Below are positions 34,991-42,881 of a DNA stretch of 64,000 nt, piece after piece. The notes below the pieces were generated by a model, which saw nothing but the letters and a program-made list of their open reading frames with translations, made no database searches and had not been told where the DNA came from. Location: assembly GCA_003130845.1 (NCBI GenBank), contig QEXW01000013.1, positions 1-64,000 of the forward strand. The letters run 5' to 3'. This stretch comes from Anaerolineae bacterium (GTDB lineage Bacteria; Chloroflexota; Anaerolineae; Anaerolineales; Villigracilaceae). The translations under genes and the position numbers were made by a program. Each line of letters starts with the position of its first letter. Positions within the stretch are counted from its first letter, which is position 1.

Positions 34991-36028
34991 ATGTCATTGC
35001 ACGATGAAATTCGAGAGCAGCCCGAACGTTTGTATCATCTTTTACGCCATCAGCGCCAGACGGCAGAGAAGATTGCTGCCGAAATTCATGCGCGCGAGGT
35101 GAACTACGTTTTTCTTGCGGCGCGCGGCACATCCGATAATGCCGGGCGCTATGCCAATTACTTGTGGGGGGCGCATAATCGTTTGCCGATTGCGCTTGCA
35201 ACGCCTTCGCTCTTTACATACTATGCGCAACCGCCGCGTTTGGAGAAGGCCTTGGTGATGGGCGTTTCGCAATCAGGTCAATCCCCCGACATCGTCAGTG
35301 TGCTAGAAGAAGGCCGGAGACAAGGCTGCCTGACCCTGGCCGTGACCAATGCCCCTAATTCCCCGCTAGCGCAAGCGGCGGACTTGGTATTTGATATTCA
35401 GGCCGGGCCGGAGAAGGCGGTGGCTGCCACCAAAACTTACACCACCGAACTGATGGCTTTGGCGATGATTTCGGCGGCTCTGCGCGGCGCACAAGATGAT
35501 TGGCAAGCATTGGAGAAAGTCCCTGACTGGATTGCGACTCTTCTCACGCAAGATGCCGACATTGAACGCATGGCACAACGCTATCGTTATATGGGGCAAT
35601 GCGTGGTTTTAGGGCGCGGCTTCAACTATGCCACTGCGTTTGAATGGGCGCTGAAGCTTAAGGAGTTAACTTACATCATCGCCGAACCTTATTCTTCGGC
35701 AGATTTTCAGCACGGACCGATTGCCATGATTGAGGGTGGATTTCCGGTGCTGGCTGTTGCGCCACAAGGCAAAGTGTTCCATTCGATGTTTGAGATGCTC
35801 GCTCGTCTCCGAGAGCAGCAACAGGCCGAGCTGGTTGTCATTTCTGATGATGAGCGTGTGCTTGCTTTGGCCCAATCGGCTATGCGCTTGCCTGCCGGCA
35901 TCCCAGAATGGTTGACCCCGCTGGTTGCGATTGTGGCCGGGCAGTTATTTGCCTGCCACCTGACGCGCGCTAAAGGCTACGACACCGAAAAACCACGCAG
36001 CATTACCAAGGTGACGGAGACACATTAA
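34991..36028 (+). CDS. Double SIS-domain sugar-phosphate isomerase/deaminase
   Basis: 345 residues, equivalent to the isomerase half of GlmS without the glutamine amidotransferase domain. The first SIS domain has ARGTSDNAGRYANYLWG and VMGVSQSGQSPDIVSVLEEGR; EKAVAATKTYTTEL follows. The second has VLGRGFNYATAFEWALKLKELTYIIAEPYSSADFQHGP. The C-terminus ends YDTEKPRSITKVTETH, as in GlmS and NagB-II. Most likely it deaminates or isomerises an aminosugar phosphate in the cytoplasm. It faces a GH4 6-phospho-glycosidase, which suggests joint use of imported sugars. AGAGAGG ribosome site. Confidence 0.85.
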   Translation: MSLHDEIREQPERLYHLLRHQRQTAEKIAAEIHAREVNYVFLAARGTSDNAGRYANYLWGAHNRLPIALATPSLFTYYAQPPRLEKALVMGVSQSGQSPDIVSVLEEGRRQGCLTLAVTNAPNSPLAQAADLVFDIQAGPEKAVAATKTYTTELMALAMISAALRGAQDDWQALEKVPDWIATLLTQDADIERMAQRYRYMGQCVVLGRGFNYATAFEWALKLKELTYIIAEPYSSADFQHGPIAMIEGGFPVLAVAPQGKVFHSMFEMLARLREQQQAELVVISDDERVLALAQSAMRLPAGIPEWLTPLVAIVAGQLFACHLTRAKGYDTEKPRSITKVTETH

Positions 36029-36032
36029 ATCA

Positions 36033-36077
36033 TCTTTCCTCTTTCGTCTTTTTTGGAAGAGGACGAAAGAGGAAAGA
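36033..36077. terminator. Bidirectional terminator
   Basis: A perfect 16-bp inverted repeat (TCTTTCCTCTTTCGTC and its complement) surrounds a 13-nt loop. It lies between the SIS gene (+) and the GH4 gene (-), which converge here. Confidence 0.75.
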
Positions 36078-36104
36078 ACAAAAAGCTGTGGTATGTCAAA
36101 CGGT

Positions 36105-37403
36105 TTATTTCCAAAACTGGGGCAGATATTCGCGGTGTGTTTCGAGCATATCCTCTAGCACGGCTTGCACTTGGTTGCCTTTTGGACCAAGGGGATGAAC
36201 TAGCAACGCTTGGTAGGCAGCATCGCGGTCGCCATGCACTGCCGCTTCGACGGTGAGCAGTTCATAGGCTTTGACAGCCGCCAACAGCCCAAATTGTGCC
36301 GGGGGTAACGGTTCGGTTGGGATGGGCTTGATGCCGCTTTTGTGGACAGTGGCGGGCATTTCCAGTACCCATTCCTCTGGCCAGCCTGGCACCGCGCCGG
36401 CGTGTTTTAGATTGACGATGTGCGTTTCGCCTAGGTCGTTGTAGTGTGCATTGAGCAGCTGCGTGGCGACGGTGGAATAATAGGCTCCGCCCCGCTTCAT
36501 TAAGTCAGCCGGTGGCTCTTGCAGGTTGGGGTCGGCATATTGCGCCAGCAGGCTTTTTTCGACTTCGATGACTTCTTCGGCGCGGGAGGGCGGCCAGTGT
36601 TGCTGGGCAGCGACTTTTTTCTCTGTATAGTAAAAATATTGCAAGTAATAGTTGGGAATCATGCGCGTAATTTCAATCATGCGCGGGTCCCATTCGGGTT
36701 CGGGCATGGCGCGCAGTTCGGCCAGGAAGCCGGCCAGCACCTGTGGCCAGACATCTTCGCCATCAATCGTAAATCCGCGATGCCAGGACAGGTGGTTTAG
36801 CCCAAGAGTCTTGAGTTCGGCGCGCGAGAGTTCAATGTGTCGGCCTGTGGCTTTTTCTAGTCCTTCTATAATTTTCATTTTGGCCCCAATCGGGACGTTG
36901 CACACACCGACCGCCGGGGTTTCTGGCGCATATTTGCTCAAGGCCTGTGTGACCAGCCCGGCTGGGTTGGTGAAATTCACCAGCATGGCGCCGGGTTTGG
37001 CGAGTTTCTGCATTTCATGGGCAATCTTCAGGATAACCGGAATGGTGCGCAAGGCTTTGGCCATGCCGCCTATGCCGGTTGTTTCTTGTCCTACCAGGCC
37101 ATGCCGTTTGCCCAAATACTCATCGCGGCGGCGGGCTTCCATGTGACCCACCCGCAATTGCGTGGTGACGTAATCGGCGTTTTTGAGGGCTTCATGTAAA
37201 TCGGTGGTCAGGACCACTTTGAATGGATTGCCTTTAAACGCAACCATGCGTTGGGCAAATCCGCCGACGACCTCAAGCCGCTCTTTGTCAATGTCCATCA
37301 GCCAGAGCTCATCGAGTGGGAATTGCTCTTTTCGTTCTAAAAACCCGTTCACCAATTCTGGCGTATATGTGGAGCCGCCGCCAAAAACCGCTACTTTCAG
37401 CAT
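36105..37403 (-). CDS. GH4 family 6-phospho-beta-glucosidase
   Basis: 432 residues. GH4 enzymes use NAD+ and Mn2+ to cleave phosphorylated disaccharides by an oxidation-elimination route. VAVFGGGSTYTPELVNGFL is the NAD site, QLRVGHMEARRRDEYLGKRHGLVGQETTG the substrate region, GVCNVPIG holds the metal-binding cysteine and GLNHLSWHRG the metal-binding histidine. The sequence resembles the CelF/LicH/BglT (beta) branch more than the alpha-galactosidase or alpha-glucosidase branch. It follows a LacI-type regulator by 28 bp. No PTS genes are in the window to supply its phosphorylated substrate. Confidence 0.9.
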   Translation of the reverse strand: MLKVAVFGGGSTYTPELVNGFLERKEQFPLDELWLMDIDKERLEVVGGFAQRMVAFKGNPFKVVLTTDLHEALKNADYVTTQLRVGHMEARRRDEYLGKRHGLVGQETTGIGGMAKALRTIPVILKIAHEMQKLAKPGAMLVNFTNPAGLVTQALSKYAPETPAVGVCNVPIGAKMKIIEGLEKATGRHIELSRAELKTLGLNHLSWHRGFTIDGEDVWPQVLAGFLAELRAMPEPEWDPRMIEITRMIPNYYLQYFYYTEKKVAAQQHWPPSRAEEVIEVEKSLLAQYADPNLQEPPADLMKRGGAYYSTVATQLLNAHYNDLGETHIVNLKHAGAVPGWPEEWVLEMPATVHKSGIKPIPTEPLPPAQFGLLAAVKAYELLTVEAAVHGDRDAAYQALLVHPLGPKGNQVQAVLEDMLETHREYLPQFWK

Positions 37404-37431
37404 GTTCTATCCTTTCTAAATGGTTGCACTT

Positions 37432-38487
37432 TTATCGAACTACATCTTGAAATGGTTCGCCAGGATTTTCGTATGTGCAGCCGCACGAGCGGCGCAAAAC
37501 AATTTCGGTGGATAGCAGTGTGCAGGTTTCAACAGTACGTTCTTGCAATAGGTCAAATAAAATCGAGGCGGCGGTCTGACCTACCAACTGGGTAGGCGCT
37601 CGCACCGTAGTTAGCGGTGGATTCAAAAATGTGGATAGGCGCGCATCATCAAAGCCGACGACCGAAACGTCTTCTGGAATGCGCAGTCCGGCTTCCCGCA
37701 GCGCTTTATATACTCCAATGGCTGCATCGTCATCACCGCTGAAGATGGCATCAAAGGGTGGGTGTCGGCGCGCGAGAAATTTCTTCAGCGCCGTGTAAGC
37801 GCCGTGCCGATTGAACTCTCCGCACAACATCAGGTCTGGATTGAATGAAATGCCATGTTCTTCCAGTGCATCGCGGTAGCCTTGTTCGCGCCAGCGGGAA
37901 TCTTCTTGTTCGTGCGGGCCACGCAAAAAGATAATTGAACGGCGCCCATGCGTTTCTATCAAGTGTGAAATGAGTTTATAGGTGGCCGCTTTGTTTTCTA
38001 CGGTGACAAATGGTACGCGCAGCTGAGGCGGTGCGGTGCGATGAATAAGCACTACGGGAAATTTGACACGGCACAGGTCGGTGAGTTGTTCTTCGTTGAG
38101 GCAATCCGCATAACTCAATAGCCCATCCGTATTATGCGGGCCAATTGGCAATGGACGGTGATGGTGGGTCTTGTAGTCGTAGGTGGCCACCAGCAGGTTA
38201 TACTGATTTTCGCTGACCACCGCTTCGATGCCGCTGAGCAGCGGTGCAAAGAAATCGGTGTGCATGTTGTGAATGACCAGCCCAACGGTTAGGGTGCGAC
38301 GGGTAGCCAGTTGGCGCGCAGCAACATGCGGCTTGTAATTCAGGTCTAGCATGACCTGTTGGATGCGCTCCGCAACTTCTTGTGAGACCGGCGCAGTGCG
38401 GTTGATAAAGCGGCTGACCGTGGCAACAGAGACAGCAGCATGGCGGGCAACATCACGAATGGTAACGGAGGATGATTTTCGGGTCAT
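37432..38487 (-). CDS. LacI family transcriptional regulator
   Basis: 351 residues. Helix-turn-helix TIRDVARHAAVSVATVSRFINRTAPVS at about 8-34, then the hinge helix (PHVAARQLATRR), then the periplasmic-binding-protein fold with VSVVGFDDARLS and PLTTVRAPTQLVGQTAA. A perfect palindromic operator overlaps its own promoter, so it should repress itself and the GH4 gene until a sugar or sugar phosphate binds. First gene of a two-gene operon. Confidence 0.93.
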   Translation of the reverse strand: MTRKSSSVTIRDVARHAAVSVATVSRFINRTAPVSQEVAERIQQVMLDLNYKPHVAARQLATRRTLTVGLVIHNMHTDFFAPLLSGIEAVVSENQYNLLVATYDYKTHHHRPLPIGPHNTDGLLSYADCLNEEQLTDLCRVKFPVVLIHRTAPPQLRVPFVTVENKAATYKLISHLIETHGRRSIIFLRGPHEQEDSRWREQGYRDALEEHGISFNPDLMLCGEFNRHGAYTALKKFLARRHPPFDAIFSGDDDAAIGVYKALREAGLRIPEDVSVVGFDDARLSTFLNPPLTTVRAPTQLVGQTAASILFDLLQERTVETCTLLSTEIVLRRSCGCTYENPGEPFQDVVR

Positions 38488-38511
38488 GCGATGTGCCTTT
38501 GTGATAAACTG

Positions 38512-38527
38512 ATGTAACCGGTTACAT
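38512..38527. promoter_or_regulatory. LacI-family operator
   Basis: ATGTAACCGGTTACAT is a perfect 16-bp palindrome with the central CG and half-site form of LacI/GalR operators. It overlaps the last bases of the -10 box of the lacI-type gene and lies 25 bp before its ATG. Confidence 0.85.
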
Positions 38528-38554
38528 TAAAGCATAATTAACAAGGTGAGTCAA
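38526..38554 (-). promoter_or_regulatory. Promoter of the LacI/GH4 operon
   Basis: TTGACT (38554-38549), a 17-bp spacer and TTTAAT (38531-38526) on the minus strand. The operator overlaps the -10 and the expected start site, which fits autorepression. Confidence 0.8.
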
Positions 38555-38620
38555 TAGACTTTCAGAAATGGTTCTTGCCAATCATCAAAGGGTCATTCTC
38601 AAAGGCTCGCTCTAGACGGG

Positions 38621-38648
38621 TTGAACTCGCCGAGGGGTAGATTATAAT
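38621..38648 (+). promoter_or_regulatory. Promoter of the S9 peptidase gene
   Basis: TTGAAC, a 16-bp spacer and TATAAT. The start codon lies about 170 bp downstream, so the mRNA would have a long leader. Apart from this and the lacI-type promoter, the 334-bp gap 38488-38821 holds only weak complementary pairs (for example TATCAC and GTGATA). Confidence 0.65.
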
Positions 38649-38821
38649 CTGCTGATAATTGCCCGCCGCCATGTCTCGTCTGTTTTTGGCGTGTTTTATC
38701 ACCCAGGGTAGGATATAGGAAGTTAGCAATGTGATAACGCATCAGATGGTCTGCTAGAGAGATTTGAGAATACACAAAATCGTCTGCCTTGCGCACCAAA
38801 ACCAGGAAACGGAGTCTTTGT

Positions 38822-40747
38822 ATGCCCGAAATTGCTCCTTATGGAAGTTGGAAATCGCCCATCACACCAGAACTGATAACTGCGCAAACCATTGGCCTGG
38901 CGCAGGTAACGATAGACGGCCGGGATGTTTATTGGCTGGAAAGTCGTCCGCTTGAAGGCGGGCGGAATGTTTTGATGAAACGTGCTCCGGGCGGTGAACC
39001 GGTGGAGTGTCTGCCGAAAGAGTTCAACGTTCGTACCCGCGTCCATGAATATGGTGGCGGGGCGTACGCTGTCTTTGATGGCGTCATCTATTTTGTCAAT
39101 TTTGCCGACCAGCGGCTGTATGTTCAACCGCCGGAGGGGGTACCCCGCGCTCTGACGGTCACGGAAGGCTTTTACTATGCCGATTTTGTGCTCGATTGGC
39201 TTCATCATCGTCTGATTTGTGTGCGCGAAGACCACACGACCGGCGCCGAGCCGGTCAATACACTCGTGGCCATTCCGCTCGATGGTGCGAACGATGGTCA
39301 AGTTTTGGTCTCTGGTCATGATTTTTTCTCTACTCCCCGCCTAAGCCCGGATGGCAAAACGCTGTGTTATTTGAGTTGGGATCATCCTAACATGCCTTGG
39401 GATGGAACGGTTTTGTGGATGGCCGATGTGTGCGCGGATGGCACCTTGGGAGAGCCCAGGCAGGTGGCAGGTGGCATGGCCGAATCAATTTTTCAGCCGG
39501 AATGGTCACCGGAGGGGGTTTTGCACTTTGTCAGTGACCGTTCTGGTTGGTGGAATCTGTACCGCTTGACCCAAGACCAGCCCGAAGCGCTGTACCCGGC
39601 TGATGCAGAGTTTGGAATGCCACAGTGGGTGTTTGGCATGCGCACGTATGCTTTCCTGAATGCGCGTGAGATTGTCTGTGCTTTCACCCAAAATGGATTG
39701 TGGACTCTGGCGCACTTACAGACTGAGCGCAAGACCCTGACGCCCCTGCGCTTGCCGTTTACGGCCTTTTCGGCGGTTTGCGCCGGCGGGCAGGGAGAGG
39801 TGGCCTTTTTGGCCGGCTCTCCGACGCAACCGTTGGGTGTATGGCGGTGGAATGCGGTGACGAATGCGCTCGAGGCGCTAAAGCGTTCGTTTGAGCCGAC
39901 ACTTCCTGATGGTTATTTTTCGGTGCCGAGGCCGGTGGAATTTCCTACGGAGAATAGGTTGACCGCGCATGCCCTGTTTTATCCACCCACCAACCCGGAT
40001 TTTGTTGCGCCTGAGTCCGAGTTGCCGCCTCTGCTTGTTCTCAGCCATGGTGGGCCGACGGCTGCCACCAATGCGGTGTTAAACTACCGCATTCAATACT
40101 GGACGAGCCGCGGTTTTGCTGTGTTGGATGTCAATTACGGTGGGTCAACAGGCTATGGACGTGCTTACCGTGAGCGCTTGAAGGGGAATTGGGGCGTTGT
40201 GGATGTGGATGATTGCTGCAATGGCGCACGCTGGTTGGCAGCACAAGGACTGGTAGATGCGAAACGTATGGCCATTGCCGGCGGCAGTGCGGGTGGTTTT
40301 ACTACGCTGGCTGCGCTGGTGTTTCGGAATGTCTTTACGGCTGGGGCTAGTCACTATGGCGTGAGCGATTTGGAGGCCCTAGCACGTGAGACGCACAAGT
40401 TTGAAAGCCGTTACCTAGATAGCCTGGTTGGACCCTACCCTGCCTGCCAAAGCCTGTATATCGAACGCTCTCCTATTCATCACACCGACCAACTGAAGAC
40501 GCCCATTCTCTTGTTGCAGGGGGATTCTGACCTGGTTGTGCCGCCCAATCAATCGGAAATGATGTTCACTGCCGCCAAAAGGCGTGGCGTGCCGACCGCT
40601 TATCTCGTATTTGCGGGTGAACAGCATGGCTTTCGCAAGGCCGAAACAATCCGACGCGCTTTGGAGGCTGAGCTATACTTTTATTCTCGGATTTTCGGTT
40701 TCACACCGGCAGACGAGATTGAGCCGTTTGAGATTGTTAATCTGTAA
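38822..40747 (+). CDS. S9 family prolyl oligopeptidase-like peptidase
   Basis: 641 residues. An N-terminal beta-propeller (about 1-370, with LSPDGKTLCYLSWD and WSPEGVLHFVSDRSGWWNLYRL blades) precedes an alpha/beta hydrolase domain with Ser489 (GGSAGGF), Asp570 (GDSDLVVPP) and His602 (GEQHGFR). The form resembles acylaminoacyl/dipeptidyl peptidases of family S9C. No signal peptide, so it probably acts on peptides in the cytoplasm. ATG 38822 follows ACGGAG at 7 bp; an in-frame ATG at 38789 lacks a ribosome site. Confidence 0.92.
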   Translation: MPEIAPYGSWKSPITPELITAQTIGLAQVTIDGRDVYWLESRPLEGGRNVLMKRAPGGEPVECLPKEFNVRTRVHEYGGGAYAVFDGVIYFVNFADQRLYVQPPEGVPRALTVTEGFYYADFVLDWLHHRLICVREDHTTGAEPVNTLVAIPLDGANDGQVLVSGHDFFSTPRLSPDGKTLCYLSWDHPNMPWDGTVLWMADVCADGTLGEPRQVAGGMAESIFQPEWSPEGVLHFVSDRSGWWNLYRLTQDQPEALYPADAEFGMPQWVFGMRTYAFLNAREIVCAFTQNGLWTLAHLQTERKTLTPLRLPFTAFSAVCAGGQGEVAFLAGSPTQPLGVWRWNAVTNALEALKRSFEPTLPDGYFSVPRPVEFPTENRLTAHALFYPPTNPDFVAPESELPPLLVLSHGGPTAATNAVLNYRIQYWTSRGFAVLDVNYGGSTGYGRAYRERLKGNWGVVDVDDCCNGARWLAAQGLVDAKRMAIAGGSAGGFTTLAALVFRNVFTAGASHYGVSDLEALARETHKFESRYLDSLVGPYPACQSLYIERSPIHHTDQLKTPILLLQGDSDLVVPPNQSEMMFTAAKRRGVPTAYLVFAGEQHGFRKAETIRRALEAELYFYSRIFGFTPADEIEPFEIVNL

Positions 40748-40785
40748 GCAAAGGCCTGCAAGGTGCTGCTCTCCAGGCCTTTGCT
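40747..40785. terminator. Bidirectional terminator
   Basis: A perfect 12-bp stem AGCAAAGGCCTG / CAGGCCTTTGCT with a 15-nt loop, followed by CTGTTTG. It starts at the last base of the peptidase stop codon and lies 16 bp before the end of the convergent folD gene. Confidence 0.75.
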
Positions 40786-40800
40786 CTGTTTGCGGGTGGT

Positions 40801-41682
40801 CTAGCCATCTTGCTGAATTTCTGCTGCGCGCAGGGTGTTTTTCATCAGCATGGCAATCGTCATGGGGCCCACGCCTCCCGGGACGGGGGTAATCCAGCCG
40901 GCTACCTCTTTGGCTTCGTCGAAATGGACATCACCGACCAGGCGGTAGCCGCTTTTTTTGCTCGCGTCAGGTTTGGAGTTGATGCCAACATCAATCACTG
41001 CTGCGCCGGGCTTAATCCAATCGCCGCGTACAAATTCGGCCTTGCCGATGGCTGCAATCAGGATGTCGGCTTGGCGCACCGTGTTCGGTAAATCACGCGT
41101 GCGAGAGTGACAGACCGTAACAGTGGCATTTTTGCCAATTAACAACAAGGCGGCAGGCATGCCGACAATATTCGAGCGCCCCAAGACGACTGCGTTGCTG
41201 CCCTCGATTTTAACTCCCGCTTGCTCTAGCAGGTAAATGCAGCCATACGGTGTGCAAGGTACAAAGAGCGGTTCCCGTCCTTTTTGGGCCAGGCGGCCAA
41301 TATTGAGCGGTGAAAAGCCATCTACATCTTTTTCGATGCTGATTAGATTAAGCACCCGCTCTTCATCCAAGTGTGCTGGAAGGGGTAACTGCACCAGGAT
41401 GCCGTTCACTTTTTTGCTGCGATTCAAACTTTTGATGAGTTTTTCCAATTCTTCTTGTGATACATCTGCTGGAAGGTGGTGGCTGATGGAACCCATCCCC
41501 AGTTCCTCACACGCTTTGCCCTTCGAGCGGACATACGTAGCCGAATCGACTCGGTCGCCGACCAAGACGGTTGCCAGAGTCGGCTTGGGTTTGCCGGCTG
41601 CCAGGCGGCGTGCCACTTCGGCGGCCACTTGTTCACGGACTTGCTGTGCAATTGCTTTGCCGTCAATCAGTTGAGCAGTCAT
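40801..41682 (-). CDS. folD: Methylenetetrahydrofolate dehydrogenase / methenyltetrahydrofolate cyclohydrolase
   Basis: Bifunctional C1-folate enzyme, 293 residues. The substrate motif SATYVRSKGKACEELGM holds the conserved Tyr and catalytic Lys; GILVQLPLPAHLDEERVLNLISIEKDVDGF is the central signature; VVLGRSNIVGMPAALLL is the NADP loop; TPVPGGVGPMTIAMLMKNT is the C-terminal signature. ATG 41682 is preferred over the extension to 41712. A promoter is visible about 128 bp upstream, leaving a structured leader. Confidence 0.96.
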   Translation of the reverse strand: MTAQLIDGKAIAQQVREQVAAEVARRLAAGKPKPTLATVLVGDRVDSATYVRSKGKACEELGMGSISHHLPADVSQEELEKLIKSLNRSKKVNGILVQLPLPAHLDEERVLNLISIEKDVDGFSPLNIGRLAQKGREPLFVPCTPYGCIYLLEQAGVKIEGSNAVVLGRSNIVGMPAALLLIGKNATVTVCHSRTRDLPNTVRQADILIAAIGKAEFVRGDWIKPGAAVIDVGINSKPDASKKSGYRLVGDVHFDEAKEVAGWITPVPGGVGPMTIAMLMKNTLRAAEIQQDG

Positions 41683-41716
41683 ACAGGTGTCCTCTCCACA
41701 TAACGCGTGCATCGCA

Positions 41717-41762
41717 CCGGCGGATAGCGGCCGGCTTAGGCGAACAATCAGCCGCTGACCGG
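41717..41762 (-). promoter_or_regulatory. Imperfect hairpin in the folD leader
   Basis: AGCGGC (41726-41731) pairs with GCCGCT (41751-41756), flanked by a CCGG/CCGG pair. On the minus strand it lies in the 5' leader between the promoter and folD. It may be a regulatory fold or a remnant of a dispersed palindromic repeat. I could not match it to a known folate-related riboswitch. Confidence 0.3.
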
Positions 41763-41809
41763 CTTGTCTTTATCTCTGGCGCGACTCACCTTCGGATATG
41801 AGCAAAGTC

Positions 41810-41839
41810 ATTATACAACGTTGGAATCGTCAGAACCAA
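41810..41839 (-). promoter_or_regulatory. Promoter of folD
   Basis: TTGGTT (41839-41834), an 18-bp spacer and TATAAT (41815-41810) on the minus strand. The leader to the folD ATG is about 120 nt. Confidence 0.6.
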
Positions 41840-41859
41840 GTGACACCTGACACTTCCTC

Positions 41860-42870
41860 TCATGACACTCTTAGAACTGCTTGACCATCGAAGCGGCTAT
41901 ATTTCAAATCTTCTAGGGCAGCATTGGCTTGGGAAAATGGATACAGGTTGACGGTGGCACGAAGATTTGCGGCAACAGCCAGGGCAAGAAATTCTTCCCC
42001 ATCCTGATACGTGGCATTTGCTACCGAGCGGAGTTGACGTTCTCCCCACAATTTGGCGTAGGGGAAAGCAGGAATATCGCTCATGTGAATTGCGTTAATG
42101 GAGACGATTCCGCCGGGGCGAATGGCTTCCAGCGCTTGAATGACCACCTGACCGGCTGGCGCAAACACCACGGCTTTATCAAGCAGCACCGGGTTGTTGC
42201 CTGGTTCAACCGCCTGTACCGCGCCCAAAGCCAGGGCATGTTGCCGGTGCGAAGGCGAACGGCTAAACACATAGACTTCACAACCCCAATACCGCAACAC
42301 TTGCAAGCACAAGTGCGCACTGGCGCCAAAGCCAAACAGCCCAACCCGTTCGCCGGGCTGAATTTCGGCTTTCTTGAGGGCGCGGTAGCCCACGATTCCT
42401 GCGCATAAGAGCGGTGCGGCTTGCTCATCTGGAATTTCATCAGGCAGGGGTAAAAGGTAGCTGGTTTCGGCTAAGACGTACTGTGCAAAGCCGCCATTTA
42501 CGCTAAAGCCGGTGAAACGCGCCTGGGGGCAGAGATTCTCCAGCCCACGTTGGCAAAATTCACACTGACCACAAGCCCAATGCAGCCAAGGAAGCCCCAC
42601 GCGCTGTTGTATTTGTATTTGCTTGGGCTGTGCAGCAGAGAGAGACGGGCCAAGTGCATCCACTTTGCCGACAACCTGGTGTCCGGGTGTGAGTGGATAG
42701 CGGGGGGCAGTGATGTCGCCTTCGACGATGTGTAAATCGGTGTGACACACTCCGCATACCAGCACCCTCAGCCGCGCTTGGTTTGGACCTGGTTCGGGGA
42801 GTGGCATGTCGACAGGCTGTAGGGGGTGGCTCTCGATGGGCGCAGGGGAGAATACTTGATAGGCGTGCAT
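41860..42870 (-). CDS. Zinc-dependent alcohol dehydrogenase family protein
   Basis: 336 residues, medium-chain dehydrogenase fold. Catalytic zinc ligands appear as Cys42 (VCGVCHTD) and His64 (GHQVVG); the usual GHE is GHQ here. A CGQCEFCQRGLENLC cluster supplies the structural zinc. The Rossmann motif GLFGFGASAHLCLQVLRYWG binds NAD(P). The sequence resembles the AdhA-like zinc ADH group, and substrate specificity is not readable. It lies 11 bp after the histidine kinase gene and may be cotranscribed with the lipoprotein/kinase pair. Confidence 0.88.
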   Translation of the reverse strand: MHAYQVFSPAPIESHPLQPVDMPLPEPGPNQARLRVLVCGVCHTDLHIVEGDITAPRYPLTPGHQVVGKVDALGPSLSAAQPKQIQIQQRVGLPWLHWACGQCEFCQRGLENLCPQARFTGFSVNGGFAQYVLAETSYLLPLPDEIPDEQAAPLLCAGIVGYRALKKAEIQPGERVGLFGFGASAHLCLQVLRYWGCEVYVFSRSPSHRQHALALGAVQAVEPGNNPVLLDKAVVFAPAGQVVIQALEAIRPGGIVSINAIHMSDIPAFPYAKLWGERQLRSVANATYQDGEEFLALAVAANLRATVNLYPFSQANAALEDLKYSRFDGQAVLRVS

Positions 42871-42881
42871 AGCGGTTTGTG

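Noticed and set aside
38723-39319. A 198-codon minus-strand frame overlapping the start of the S9 peptidase gene
   Set aside because: It is antisense to well-conserved peptidase sequence and has no start context.
41695-41775. An integron attC-like site in the folD leader (TAACGC ... GGCTTAGGCG)
   Set aside because: The paired core sites of attC are not both present and there is no integrase or cassette array.
41683-41810. A ZTP or THF riboswitch before folD
   Set aside because: The conserved core of either class is not present at full match; only a general resemblance was seen, so it is listed as a hairpin and not as a riboswitch.
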